A stretch of DNA of 56,799 bases from Candidatus Kaiserbacteria bacterium RIFCSPHIGHO2_02_FULL_49_34 (GTDB taxonomy: Bacteria; Patescibacteriota; Minisyncoccia; Phycocordibacterales; UBA918). A program made the position numbers and the translations under genes. The notes beneath the pieces are model-generated. The model was not told the DNA's origin and made no database searches. It worked only from the letters and a program-made list of their open reading frames with translations. Positions within the stretch are counted from its first letter, which is position 1. The number at the start of each line of letters is the position of its first letter. Positions 15,949 through 26,062 of the stretch are shown in pieces. The stretch lies in contig MFLE01000018.1 in assembly GCA_001781205.1 (NCBI GenBank), positions 1 to 56,799 on the forward strand, written 5' to 3'.

Positions 15949-18900
15949 AACGTGATGCGCCTCTTTAAAATATGTGTTCTCGTACTCACGTTTTTTCTCG
16001 TGCCGCCCTCAGTGCAGGCAGCAGTACAATATATCGGTTCAACATCGGGAGGTAACTCCGCGGCAATGCCGGCTGGAGTACAGGTTGGCGATATTCTTAT
16101 CGGTGTTGGTTATCGTGGACAAAACGCAACTCCTGTGGGAGTTCCTTCAGGATGGACAGCAATCGATCCAAGCAGTGGCAGTAGCAACAACTCATCACGT
16201 ATTGGATTTCGGTATGTGACCAATGTAAACGATTCGCTCGGTAACTGGGCAAGTGCAAATAGAGTTATTATTGTCGCCTATCGTGGTGTGCGCAGTGACT
16301 ACAGCGAGAGTAATCTTCCAAATTTCGGAGGGGTATGGACAGGAACGAATGCAACCCTTGCATTTCCATCCTTGTCACTCACTGGTACCACAAACACCTC
16401 GCACATCCTCTGGTTTGGAGGCAGGCGTGGTTCGACAACATTCTCAGTTCCTGGGTGGACACGTAGTGGGACGATTCGTAATCAATCAGCGGCGAGCAAC
16501 GGTTCAGTTGTTGCTCTCGATACCAATGGTGTCACAAATGACGGTTCATCGATTTTTACAACCACCAATGCATCAAACGCCTATCGTACCTATGCGATTG
16601 AAGTTGAAAGTGACGGTATTATTCCTCCACCGACCGTCACTATCACATCGCCCGTAGCAACCCTTGCACTCAATGCAACAACAACAGTAACGTGGTCATC
16701 AACCGATGCAGATTCGTGTACTGCGTCAGACGGTTGGAGCGGAATAAAAGCAACCTCGGGAACTGAAGTAACATCACCAATTATAAAAAGCACACTCTTT
16801 GTCATTACGTGTGAGAACGCACAAGGTTTTGCGACTGCAGAAGTGCGTGTTACTCCAGGTATTAATGTAGACAATGTGCTTAATACGAACGAAGGTTTCC
16901 AGGTGTATGCGTTTAATCCTGATGGTAGCCCTTCGACTATCGCACGAAGGACGACAGCACCAGAAGGGTACGGTGTTACTGGCGCGGTACGTGGTGCAGA
17001 CATTGAAATCGGTAATGCAGGAACTGGTTCAGAACTTTTGCGGATTATTTTTGACAATCCCGCAACGAGCACACAAATCCAGATAGCATGGTCGCAAAAC
17101 ACCGACCCCGCTGCTTATGCGCTCTATGATGCTGCAGGAAATCTTGTCGCCACAGGTCAAATCCCTTCAAGTGCGTCTGATCAAATTGAGGAGCCGGTAA
17201 CCATTAACTCGGGTGGTCTCGCCTATTCACGTATTGATTTCACCGCTAATGATAACCGAGATTACCTCATTCATAGTGTTCTTTTACCGAACGGGCTTAC
17301 CGTTGGGACCTCGCCGCTAGTAACGTCGATGGCGGCAGTCGGTACGAACGCAACACGTGAATATGTTGTGAGTGATACTGATGGACTCATCCAGCTCATA
17401 GGCACTGACTTTGACGCAACCGCAGGCAGTGTGGTGTTCTCCGGTACATGGGGAAGTGCAACAGGAACACTTCATACTACGGCAGAAGGTTCGTGTGCAG
17501 TTGGCGGCTGGACTGATACCTCAGTCTGCTCTGAAGTGCCAACAAGCATTCCTGATGATGTGTATTCCGTCACGGTCACGCTCGTGCGTGATGATGGAAA
17601 AACAGCAACCGCACCAACACTTGCGATTCTTCCTCGTATTACCAGTACGTCTCCGGGAAGTGTTGCTGCAGGCGATACCTTCACGATAAGCGGTGATCAC
17701 CTCTGTCAATCAGGTATCTGCCCAACATCATTCGACGGTGCGAATACGATTACTATTGGTGGTGTTGAGACAACACTTGTCTCATGGTCGCATACGGAGA
17801 TTGTCGTCACAGTGCCATCAGGACTTTCTGCTGGTACTCATAGTGTGGCTGTTACCACAGGTGGCATTAGCGTGAGTGCAGGCGCGGTTATCTTCGTACC
17901 GCCACCAACCGTCATCCTCACTGCCGCAACAACAACAGTTGCGGTCGGAACGGCGACAACACTTTCATGGTCGTCAACCGATACTGCTTCATGTACCGCA
18001 TCAGGCGGCTGGAGCGGCTCTAAGCCAGTCAATGGCTTAGAGTCAACAGGTGCAATCAATGGCGTTACAACATTTACGCTTACTTGTACAAACATCGCAG
18101 GCACAGCAACATCATCAGTAACCATCAGTACTGTTTCTGCAGCATCAGTTACTCTTTCGGCATCACCGACATCTGTACCGCTTAATGGAACTTCAACACT
18201 TTCGTGGACGTCATCCGACGCAACAAGCTGTGCGGCTTCTGGCGGTTGGAGTGGTACGAAGTCGACAAATGGTACTGAAGCAACCAGTGCGCTTGCGACA
18301 ACAACACTCTTTGTCCTTGAATGTTCGAATCTTGCAGGCACAACGACCGCAACAACATCAGTGACAGTAGTGGAGCCACCAATCCTCAGCGGTACAAATG
18401 GCGGCTACGTAAACACAACTAACAATGCTCTTATCGATGGCGGACGTATTGGGGACAGCATTACTATTTCAGGCGCAAACTTTGGCACACAATGCGATGT
18501 GAATAATTTCATCGCCATTGGCAACTATACGGTGCCATGTTCGAGCGTGACGAATTGGACTGATACTGAGATTGTCTTCACCATTCCTGCAGGCATTACC
18601 AACTTCGGAGGAATAGATTCTCTAGGACTGACTGTTACCGCAAGTGGACAAAACTCAGAGTCAGTCACCTTTATTATCTATCCAGATATAACCGCTGTCG
18701 CCGCAGAAGGTACCAACACGGGTAAAGAGGGAAGTTACATCCAGCTCATCGGTACCGCATTTGGTGCAAGTGAAGGTACTGTCACGTTCTCAGGTTCATG
18801 GGGTACGACAACTGCTGTTGTCAGCAGTACGGCACAAGGCTCGTGTACTAGTGGTGGTTGGACAAATACGTCCGTTTGTGTGCAAGTTCCGGCAAGTGTC

Positions 18901-20427
18901 CCTGATGATGTCTATAGTGCAACCATCACACTTACCCGTACAGATAGCAAAGAAGATACTGCACCAACATTTACGCTACTGCCACACATAACTGCGACCG
19001 CACCAAGTTCGGGGGTGGCTGGCGATACCATTACGATAAGCGGTGACCACCTCTGTCAATCAGGTATCTGCCCAACAGCATTCGATGGTGCGAATACGAT
19101 TACTATTGGTGGTGTAACCGCGGAATTTGTCTCATGGTCTCACACGGGCATTGTTGTACTAATTCCCCCAGGAGTTCCAACTGGTTCAAATACTATTGTG
19201 GTCACAACGGGGGGCATATCAGTGGCTGCTGGCACAGTGACAATACTTACAACAGAACCAAATGCACCAAGTCTCGGACCAAGCGCAACCACGGGACAGT
19301 TCAGCGGAGGTACATCTATCAGTATTGGGGGTGCAACGGCCTCAAGCACGATTACCTTCGCCGCAGCAATGAGTGCGCAAATCTCCGCATCGCTCACACT
19401 TGAAGTTGAAGTAAAACCAGTCGGCAGTGCATTCGATGGTATAAATACGAATACAAGCAGTGTGGTAAATTATACGGGTACTACCATTATCGGTAGCGTC
19501 ACGGAAGTTCTCGATACAAACATGTCATATCACTGGCGAGCTCGAGTACGCAACACAAGCACAAACGAAGTCTCCGTGTGGGTCGCTTTCGGTAGTAACC
19601 CAGCTGGTGATGGCTCTGGCGATGGGCTTCCGGCAAATGCAGACTTCACCATCGCAACAGACGGTCCAGAACTCGGAGGAGTAGGTACTGCACCAAACTG
19701 TAGTGCGCACGACCTCGTCAAAGACACGTCCGCGCGTATTTCATGGACAGCATCCTCAATCCTGACACCAATTCAAAACAAAGTCCGTGTTGCAACCTCG
19801 TCAAATATGGCAAACTTCCTTGAATACCAAGCCTCGAACGGCACTTCGCCACAAGTGACCCTCACAGGACTTACTGCAGAAACCGCATACTTCTACCAGG
19901 TCATCTCACAAGATTCACTTGGTACTGAAAGTATTGCACAAGAAAATGATCCGCACTGCACCTTCATTACTGAAGAAGCATCAAAGCGTATCAACAAGCT
20001 TTCAGAATTCTATATCTGTCAGATGCACGAGCAGGATGAGGTCTGGACAGGCGGCTCAGGTGTCACTTGTGCGTCAGAGCAGGACGGCGCAAAAACATTC
20101 AACGTCTTCGTATCAGAGATGATTGCTTCAAAACCAGTCGTGCAAACTTCCGCATTTGTCGAAGTCTTCGGTATTGCCGAGGCATCGACCGACTTCACGG
20201 TCACGGTCAACGTAAATAACCTCGGCCCTAAAACCATCACCGTGAAAAATCCACAAGGTTCAATTCCGTACCGCGTTCTCTACCACCTACCAGATGGCTA
20301 CAACCTTGATTTCCCAGCAGACATCAGCGCCTCGAACCTTCTTGACGTGCAAATAAATGGGGCGGATGCGGTCTCCTCGATGGGGGCGAAGGCAATTCTC
20401 AACTATTATTACTTCCCCACCTACTAG
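15949..20427 (+). CDS. Large secreted surface protein with tandem IPT/TIG-type and Ig-like modules
   Basis: Signal peptide MNVMRLFKICVLVLTFFLVPPSVQAA; repeats PPTV.LTA..TTVAVGTATTLSWSSTDTASCTASGGWSG and FTISGDHLCQSGICPTSFDGANTITIGGVETTLVSWSHTEIVV. Confidence 0.85.
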   Translation, partial: NVMRLFKICVLVLTFFLVPPSVQAAVQYIGSTSGGNSAAMPAGVQVGDILIGVGYRGQNATPVGVPSGWTAIDPSSGSSNNSSRIGFRYVTNVNDSLGNWASANRVIIVAYRGVRSDYSESNLPNFGGVWTGTNATLAFPSLSLTGTTNTSHILWFGGRRGSTTFSVPGWTRSGTIRNQSAASNGSVVALDTNGVTNDGSSIFTTTNASNAYRTYAIEVESDGIIPPPTVTITSPVATLALNATTTVTWSSTDADSCTASDGWSGIKATSGTEVTSPIIKSTLFVITCENAQGFATAEVRVTPGINVDNVLNTNEGFQVYAFNPDGSPSTIARRTTAPEGYGVTGAVRGADIEIGNAGTGSELLRIIFDNPATSTQIQIAWSQNTDPAAYALYDAAGNLVATGQIPSSASDQIEEPVTINSGGLAYSRIDFTANDNRDYLIHSVLLPNGLTVGTSPLVTSMAAVGTNATREYVVSDTDGLIQLIGTDFDATAGSVVFSGTWGSATGTLHTTAEGSCAVGGWTDTSVCSEVPTSIPDDVYSVTVTLVRDDGKTATAPTLAILPRITSTSPGSVAAGDTFTISGDHLCQSGICPTSFDGANTITIGGVETTLVSWSHTEIVVTVPSGLSAGTHSVAVTTGGISVSAGAVIFVPPPTVILTAATTTVAVGTATTLSWSSTDTASCTASGGWSGSKPVNGLESTGAINGVTTFTLTCTNIAGTATSSVTISTVSAASVTLSASPTSVPLNGTSTLSWTSSDATSCAASGGWSGTKSTNGTEATSALATTTLFVLECSNLAGTTTATTSVTVVEPPILSGTNGGYVNTTNNALIDGGRIGDSITISGANFGTQCDVNNFIAIGNYTVPCSSVTNWTDTEIVFTIPAGITNFGGIDSLGLTVTASGQNSESVTFIIYPDITAVAAEGTNTGKEGSYIQLIGTAFGASEGTVTFSGSWGTTTAVVSSTAQGSCTSGGWTNTSVCVQVPASVPDDVYSATITLTRTDSKEDTAPTFTLLPHITATAPSSGVAGDTITISGDHLCQSGICPTAFDGANTITIGGVTAEFVSWSHTGIVVLIPPGVPTGSNTIVVTTGGISVAAGTVTILTTEPNAPSLGPSATTGQFSGGTSISIGGATASSTITFAAAMSAQISASLTLEVEVKPVGSAFDGINTNTSSVVNYTGTTIIGSVTEVLDTNMSYHWRARVRNTSTNEVSVWVAFGSNPAGDGSGDGLPANADFTIATDGPELGGVGTAPNCSAHDLVKDTSARISWTASSILTPIQNKVRVATSSNMANFLEYQASNGTSPQVTLTGLTAETAYFYQVISQDSLGTESIAQENDPHCTFITEEASKRINKLSEFYICQMHEQDEVWTGGSGVTCASEQDGAKTFNVFVSEMIASKPVVQTSAFVEVFGIAEASTDFTVTVNVNNLGPKTITVKNPQGSIPYRVLYHLPDGYNLDFPADISASNLLDVQINGADAVSSMGAKAILNYYYFPTY

Positions 20428-20604
20428 AGCAACTTCCATAATTGACACATTTGCCCTGGCTTCGGAACATTTCAACCTCCATCGTATGTTATATATGCCT
20501 ACGGCTGAAAAGTTCCTCCAACCAGGGCAACTGTATTCAATTCTGAAAGTCGCCAGAACGTGAGACGAGGTATTGGAGTTTGATTAAGAATTAATGTTAA
20601 TAGT

Positions 20605-21192
20605 ATGAAAAAAGAAGCATCAAAAATTACGTATGAGTCGGTCGACCCGAAGAAAGGTGGGTCCTTTACAGTGCCGTGGGTTATTGCAGCAATCTTTGCA
20701 CTTGGTGTGTTAGGGTATGCGGTGTGGCAATATGGTCCCGTTTCGGAAGATTTGTATGAAGAGCCACAGGTCTTGTTGGAAGCGAGTTTGAGCGCATATG
20801 ATGCAGCGCTTCTTGTTGCAACAAAAGCGGCACAGTCATGGCAATCTAATGCAGTTGTTGCGTCGTTTGAACCACTTGAAGAGAGCAATGCACGCGGTGA
20901 TGCGCGCGGCTGGCGTTTTGTCTTTACCAGCACATCAAAGCGCGGCACAGGGTATGTGGTCGATGTTAAAAATGGCGTCGTAGTTTCCCACCAAGAAGGT
21001 GCAGTAGGCAGTGTTGGTACAATACTTCCACAGAATGCAAAAACGATTGACGAAGCAATCGCTGAAGTCCACGCTATGCCTGGGCGCGAAAACGCAATCA
21101 TTGAAGGCGTTGAAGCTCTCGTTACCGAAGGTGTGTGGTATTGGGGGGTAAGAACCGACAAGGGGACGATCTCAATTAAGATGGAGAAGTAA
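20605..21192 (+). CDS. Hypothetical membrane-anchored protein
   Basis: N-terminal TM (VPWVIAAIFALGVLGYAVW) followed by a soluble domain. Confidence 0.6.
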   Translation: MKKEASKITYESVDPKKGGSFTVPWVIAAIFALGVLGYAVWQYGPVSEDLYEEPQVLLEASLSAYDAALLVATKAAQSWQSNAVVASFEPLEESNARGDARGWRFVFTSTSKRGTGYVVDVKNGVVVSHQEGAVGSVGTILPQNAKTIDEAIAEVHAMPGRENAIIEGVEALVTEGVWYWGVRTDKGTISIKMEK

Positions 21193-21204
21193 CCTTTGAT
21201 TATG

Positions 21205-21232
21205 TAGTGGTTAAAATTGATTTTAACCACTA
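21205..21232. repeat. 28-nt palindrome TAGTGGTTAAAATTGATTTTAACCACTA
   Basis: Sister copy of 442-469. Confidence 0.8.
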
Positions 21233-21291
21233 CTATATTTAAAACACTACCCCCTCATTTTGTCATCCTGACGGGATCCAGAGTCATATCT

Positions 21292-22221
21292 ATGAACACG
21301 AAGATTCTATTCACTATAATTTTTACAATCATCCTCGCAGGAGGCGTAACTGTTTTTGCGCAACTTGCTCCCGAAGAGGTGCAGCCGACAGAGTTTCAAA
21401 ACCGTACTACGCGTTCGTTCATTTATCAAGCAGAGGGGATACATATTGCACCCGAAGAGATCCATGCACCGTTTGTCTACTCTATCAGCGAGACATCACC
21501 CTCAGTCCAAAGTGCGTTCATTCAAATTACAGGTATCGCCTATCCTGCGGCAGGAACATCGACATCAGGGGTAACTATCTCGATTGATGATGAAACGTTC
21601 ACGACAGAGCGTGCCGAATTTTTCCGCACAAATGCCACACCGAAAGGCCGTTCATTTACACTCTTATATGACGCAAGTGCGTATTTTGCAGGGCAAATCA
21701 CCGCACCAGGTGACTATACCTTTGTATGGGATGCGCTATTGCAAAACGTCGAGTATGGCTCACTTGCCGTTGAGCTCATAACAACATATCAATACGAACC
21801 AATCAATCCTCTCATGCCAATATGGGGCACTCTCGATTCGGGCGTCTTCGATACACAGACTCCTGTTGGTGCCGGATACAATGCGCTTATGTGGCGCGGG
21901 ACGCTTGGTGGACCAACATTTGATCAAGGGCGTGTGCAGCTCCAGCTTGCTACCTCTCACTGCGAAAATGGCGCAAGTAATGCACCAGCATGTGATGATG
22001 GTGCTCCATGGGAGTTCCGTGGAGGCGCGCTCTGCTCAGCAGATGCCTGGTTTGAAGTGGATGCAGACAAACCACTTGACCTCCATGCAACAGGGTGTCT
22101 TCCGCAGTGGAATGACAAACGCTACTATCGCTACCGCGTAAAAATTTGTTCGGTGGAATGCGAGACAGCGGGGCTGTATACGCCAACCGTCGAAGAGGTA
22201 ATAGTCAATTGGTCTCCCTAA
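21292..22221 (+). CDS. Hypothetical secreted protein
   Basis: Signal peptide MNTKILFTIIFTIILAGGVTVFAQ. Confidence 0.6.
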   Translation: MNTKILFTIIFTIILAGGVTVFAQLAPEEVQPTEFQNRTTRSFIYQAEGIHIAPEEIHAPFVYSISETSPSVQSAFIQITGIAYPAAGTSTSGVTISIDDETFTTERAEFFRTNATPKGRSFTLLYDASAYFAGQITAPGDYTFVWDALLQNVEYGSLAVELITTYQYEPINPLMPIWGTLDSGVFDTQTPVGAGYNALMWRGTLGGPTFDQGRVQLQLATSHCENGASNAPACDDGAPWEFRGGALCSADAWFEVDADKPLDLHATGCLPQWNDKRYYRYRVKICSVECETAGLYTPTVEEVIVNWSP

Positions 22222-22426
22222 TTCTCCAAAACTGGCGCATATGCATTCGCTTCAGTCAGTCGCTCCTCATCTTTCAAACGAGCGAGCAAATGAAAGTCGG
22301 AGTGTTAGGGGAGATTTTCATTTGGAAACGAGAGCAGAAAGAAGCGAAGCGTCTCAAGTACTTAGGTACGGTTCCTTCACTTCTTTCTTCCAGCAAACGC
22401 ATCTGCATCCAGTTTTGAAGAATTAG
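22219..22426. repeat. Long nested palindromic element combining both intergenic repeat cores
   Basis: Outer stem TAATTCTCCAAAACTGG/CCAGTTTTGAAGAATTA; contains ATCTTTCAAACGAG...GAAGCGAAGCGTC block (22269-22353), inner stem AGAAAGAAG/CTTCTTTCT, core GTACTTAGGTACGGTTCC (22358-22375). Confidence 0.75.
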
Positions 22427-22447
22427 ATTGCTTAAAACACCGTAAAG

Positions 22448-23317
22448 TTAGCCTCGGCGCAACATTCCACTTGCGCTCGCGATCTCACCCATAAGTTCCA
22501 TTCGCATCAAGAGCGTATTTGCAGCACCGACGTTTAGTTGGTGCTTTTCTTGGAGAGTACGTATGACACTGTCAGATGATGTTGGTTCACGAAGGAGGTG
22601 GAGTACAGTAGCTTCAGGTGTGCCTTCAGGATAACTTACGGCAACCACGTTCTCTTCAGTTCGTAGAGGCAAGTGGAGCGCATGAATGATATCAACCGCG
22701 CTCGTCACAGGTATTGCGCCAAGTTTTAAGAACTGATGCACGCCAGCGGTGTTTTCAGAGAAAATGTTGCCCGGTACTACAAGTAAATCTTTATTGTATT
22801 CATGCGCAAGGCGAGCAGTAATAAGCGTGCCGGAGCGCTGTTTTGCTTCAATGAGAAGCACTGCGTCTGCAATGCCTGCAATGATACGATTGCGAGCAGG
22901 GAACATCCATGGCATCGATTTCTCTTCAGGTGCAAACTCACTCATAATCATGCCATCTTCACGTAAAATCCTCGCCGCAAGATGACGATTACTGCGCGGA
23001 TACAAAACACTGTCTGCAATACCGCTCCCGGGGATTGCAATCGTATGTAGTCCCGCATCAAGCGCGGCTTCATGCGCTAGTCCATCAATACCAAGCGCCA
23101 GTCCTGACACAATTGAAATAGGATACCCGCGTAATCCTTTGATTAAATGCTGCACACACTGCTTCCCATAATTCGTATAATCCCGACTCCCGACCACCGC
23201 AAGGAACCGTAATCCGGTAGGTGCCGCAGCACCGCGCATAAAAAGTTCTTTCGGCACATCTGGAATCTCCTGCAGTGCAGGGAAGTTCGATGGCGCATAC
23301 TCATGAATAGGATACAT
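22448..23317 (-). CDS. dprA: DNA-processing protein DprA/Smf
   Basis: LRFLAVVGSRDYTNYGKQ, SIVSGLALGIDGLAHEAALDAGLHTIAIPGSGIADSVLYPRSNRHLA. Confidence 0.93.
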   Translation of the reverse strand: MYPIHEYAPSNFPALQEIPDVPKELFMRGAAAPTGLRFLAVVGSRDYTNYGKQCVQHLIKGLRGYPISIVSGLALGIDGLAHEAALDAGLHTIAIPGSGIADSVLYPRSNRHLAARILREDGMIMSEFAPEEKSMPWMFPARNRIIAGIADAVLLIEAKQRSGTLITARLAHEYNKDLLVVPGNIFSENTAGVHQFLKLGAIPVTSAVDIIHALHLPLRTEENVVAVSYPEGTPEATVLHLLREPTSSDSVIRTLQEKHQLNVGAANTLLMRMELMGEIASASGMLRRG

Positions 23318-23434
23318 CCCCTGATTGTACGCAGAATACTAAAAACTCAAAATGAATTGACAATTTGATATAATTATGGTACATTATTGCCAATCTGAAC
23401 GTTCCCCTTTGCTCTTTGACAAAAGGATATTCTC

Positions 23435-24469
23435 ATGAACTCACATCGCATCTGCTGCATCGTTCCTGCAAAGGACGAAGCAGTGGTAATCGCTGCAACA
23501 CTGACGAGTCTCCTCGAGGCTGGCATGCATCCGCATGACATCTACCTCGTTGATGATTTTTCGTCTGACGGCACGGGTGACATCGGGCGCGAGCTTGGTG
23601 TGACCGTACTGCGGAACGAGCCGAATCTAGGCAAGGCACATGCAATCGCACGCGCCGTTGACCACTTCGAACTCGATACACGCTATGAATTCATCGCACT
23701 TATGGATGCCGACACACGCGTCAACGATGTCTACTTTGCAGAAATGCTCAGTGGTTTCGCTGACGAGAAGGTTGTTGTTACGTGCGGACGGCCGAAAAGC
23801 CGTCCGTTCAACTGGCTTACCGCGTATCGTGCATACAGCTACGGCTACACGCATATGGTGTACCGCAAAGGGCAGAGCAACATGGGTGTCATTAACGTGG
23901 CGCCTGGTTGCTCGACGGTGTACCGGGCGACAATCTGGCGAGAGCTTGATTGGAGCAAGGATACCATTGTGGAGGATATGGATGTCACCATCCAAATCCA
24001 CAAGAAAAAGCTCGGCGTGATTCGCTATGTACCAAGAGCAATCGTGCACACACAAGACCCGCAAACTATCCCTGACTATACGAAGCAGATGCTTCGTTGG
24101 AATACGGGTACGTGGCAGGTTGTGAAAAAGCATAAGCTATATCGCCTACGGGACAAAATCGATTGGGAGTGTATGTTTCTCTATGGAGAGGGCGTACTAT
24201 TCTCGATGATGTATCTCATCATGCCACTCTTGATGCTGCTGGATTACCGGTTCGCTTTTGCGGCAGTCATTGATGTGGTCTTTGCGCTCATGTTTGCGGC
24301 TGCGGTCGCGACTATGGAAAAGCGCAAGGATATCATTATGTACGCACTTGCGTTCCCATTCATCCGCATCTTCGATGCGTCGTGTTTCGTTCGCGGTTTC
24401 TGGAAAGTTATCATTCGCCGTCAGGCGATGACGAGCTGGTTCACTCCTAAGCGCTATGCGCAGAAATAA
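23435..24469 (+). CDS. Processive family 2 glycosyltransferase (PgaC/cellulose/chitin synthase-like)
   Basis: CIVPAKDEAVVIAATLTSLL, LMDADTRV, IVEDMDVT (ED), KQMLRW (QxxRW), C-terminal TMs. Confidence 0.85.
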   Translation: MNSHRICCIVPAKDEAVVIAATLTSLLEAGMHPHDIYLVDDFSSDGTGDIGRELGVTVLRNEPNLGKAHAIARAVDHFELDTRYEFIALMDADTRVNDVYFAEMLSGFADEKVVVTCGRPKSRPFNWLTAYRAYSYGYTHMVYRKGQSNMGVINVAPGCSTVYRATIWRELDWSKDTIVEDMDVTIQIHKKKLGVIRYVPRAIVHTQDPQTIPDYTKQMLRWNTGTWQVVKKHKLYRLRDKIDWECMFLYGEGVLFSMMYLIMPLLMLLDYRFAFAAVIDVVFALMFAAAVATMEKRKDIIMYALAFPFIRIFDASCFVRGFWKVIIRRQAMTSWFTPKRYAQK

Positions 24470-24486
24470 TGAGGAGCACTGTGATA

Positions 24487-25245
24487 ATGAAAAACCTTCT
24501 GAAACTTATGTTTGCTGTAATTGCCACTATTGCTGTAACTGGATGTATCGAAAAACAAAAGGTGACTGAAAAAGCTGTTTCGCAAGAACCCCGCCAAGCA
24601 GTGATCACCTTCACCTTTGATGATGCACCAAAATCTGTTGCGACGCATGCATTTTCGCTCCTACGCGACAACGACATGCTTGCAACCGTCTACCTTTCCA
24701 CGAAATTTATGGATGAGTCCGGCTACGTGTCGTGGGCTGATGTAAAGGCCTTCGATTCTCGTGGTTGGGAAATTGGTGCACATACCCATACACATGCAAA
24801 CCTTACCGCAATACCAGAAGTGGGTATTATGCAGGAGCTGGAAACGTCTACCAAGATGTTCAAGGATCGCGGTTATGCCCCAACATCGTTTGCGGCACCA
24901 CTGGGTGAACTAAATCCTATCGGGAAGAAAATCATTCAGCAGTTCTACGCGTCACAACGTGACGCGTGGGGTAACGGCGGTATGAACGCACTTCCTGTCC
25001 AGGACGTGTATCATATCAAGTCGTTGCCACTTACTGACAAGATGACCATGGCGGATATCAATGCCACACTGGATCGTCTTGAACAAGAAGGTGGTTGGCT
25101 CGTGCTGCAATTCCATGATGTAGGACCTGTCTCGACTGGTCCGTGGTCGACAACCCTCCTTTCGGAGATTGTCGCTGAAGTAAAACGTCGTAACATTCCT
25201 GTCGCAACGATTTCCGAAGTTCTCAAACACCACTCTGTTCAATAA
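24487..25245 (+). CDS. Polysaccharide deacetylase (NodB-like) lipoprotein
   Basis: Lipobox IAVTGC; FTFDDAPKSVATHAFSLL, IGAHTHTHANLT, WLVLQFHDV. Confidence 0.85.
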   Translation: MKNLLKLMFAVIATIAVTGCIEKQKVTEKAVSQEPRQAVITFTFDDAPKSVATHAFSLLRDNDMLATVYLSTKFMDESGYVSWADVKAFDSRGWEIGAHTHTHANLTAIPEVGIMQELETSTKMFKDRGYAPTSFAAPLGELNPIGKKIIQQFYASQRDAWGNGGMNALPVQDVYHIKSLPLTDKMTMADINATLDRLEQEGGWLVLQFHDVGPVSTGPWSTTLLSEIVAEVKRRNIPVATISEVLKHHSVQ

Positions 25246-25263
25246 CTCGTAAGGAGCTTTCCT

Positions 25264-26022
25264 ATGAAAACTATTTCGTTCGCTACACTTGCTGCTGTCT
25301 CCCTCATTGCTACCGCCGTTCATGCTGGCGAACCTGTCAACAAGTACCCCGGTTCGTCCTGGGGAAGTGTTGGTAATACGTCGCCGAGTGAGAAGGACAA
25401 CTTCATCGCAACGATCCATGCTGAACAAGGTATGGTCGTGGCGAATGGTGATGACTGGAACTTGGCTCCGTTCGTTACAGGCACGGTCACAGTCGACAGC
25501 AAAGGCTACGACTGGAACAACAAGGCTGTCCTTCGTGGCGGCGTCAAACTCGAGCACACGGTACCGCATGGTATTGTTGCGCTGCGGACTGGCGTTGCGT
25601 ACGAAGACCGTTTCCGTTCGGGCGAAAGCGACTCGTCACTGTTCGTCTCGGCGGAGCACTGGCTCGGCTGGGGCTACGGCACACACTTCCCGGGTTCGAC
25701 CTGGGGTCAGCTCGGCTATGGCATGTCGCCTGCGGAGAAAGATAATATTTCTCTCATGGTGCATGCCGAACAGGGGTTGTTCGCAACAAAGTTCGACTCA
25801 GGTCGTCTGGTGCCGTTCGTCGATGCGACCATTTCGCGCGATACGAAAGGCTACAACTGGAACAACAAAAACCAGTTCGGTGCCGGTGTGAAGTATTCAA
25901 TCCCCATGACTGATAACGGCGTCTTCGATGTCGGCATCAAGTACACGCGCGAAACCATGACTAAGTCCGGTGCTTCGGCATCGAATGTTGGCGTGTTCGC
26001 AACCTATTGGTTCGGTTGGTAA
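25264..26022 (+). CDS. Secreted protein, internally duplicated, beta-barrel-like, ending in ...FATYWFGW
   Basis: Signal peptide MKTISFATLAAVSLIATAVHAGE; two copies of YPGSSWGxxGxxxSPxEKDN...HAEQG...KGYxWNNK. Confidence 0.65.
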   Translation: MKTISFATLAAVSLIATAVHAGEPVNKYPGSSWGSVGNTSPSEKDNFIATIHAEQGMVVANGDDWNLAPFVTGTVTVDSKGYDWNNKAVLRGGVKLEHTVPHGIVALRTGVAYEDRFRSGESDSSLFVSAEHWLGWGYGTHFPGSTWGQLGYGMSPAEKDNISLMVHAEQGLFATKFDSGRLVPFVDATISRDTKGYNWNNKNQFGAGVKYSIPMTDNGVFDVGIKYTRETMTKSGASASNVGVFATYWFGW

Positions 26023-26062
26023 GTTTCTTCTTTCATCTTCTCTTTTCAAAAGGAGTTTTCCT

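Noticed and set aside
24952-25569. 205-aa ORF on minus strand
   Set aside because: Lies antisense to the NodB deacetylase and barrel-like genes with no recognisable motif; composition artefact.
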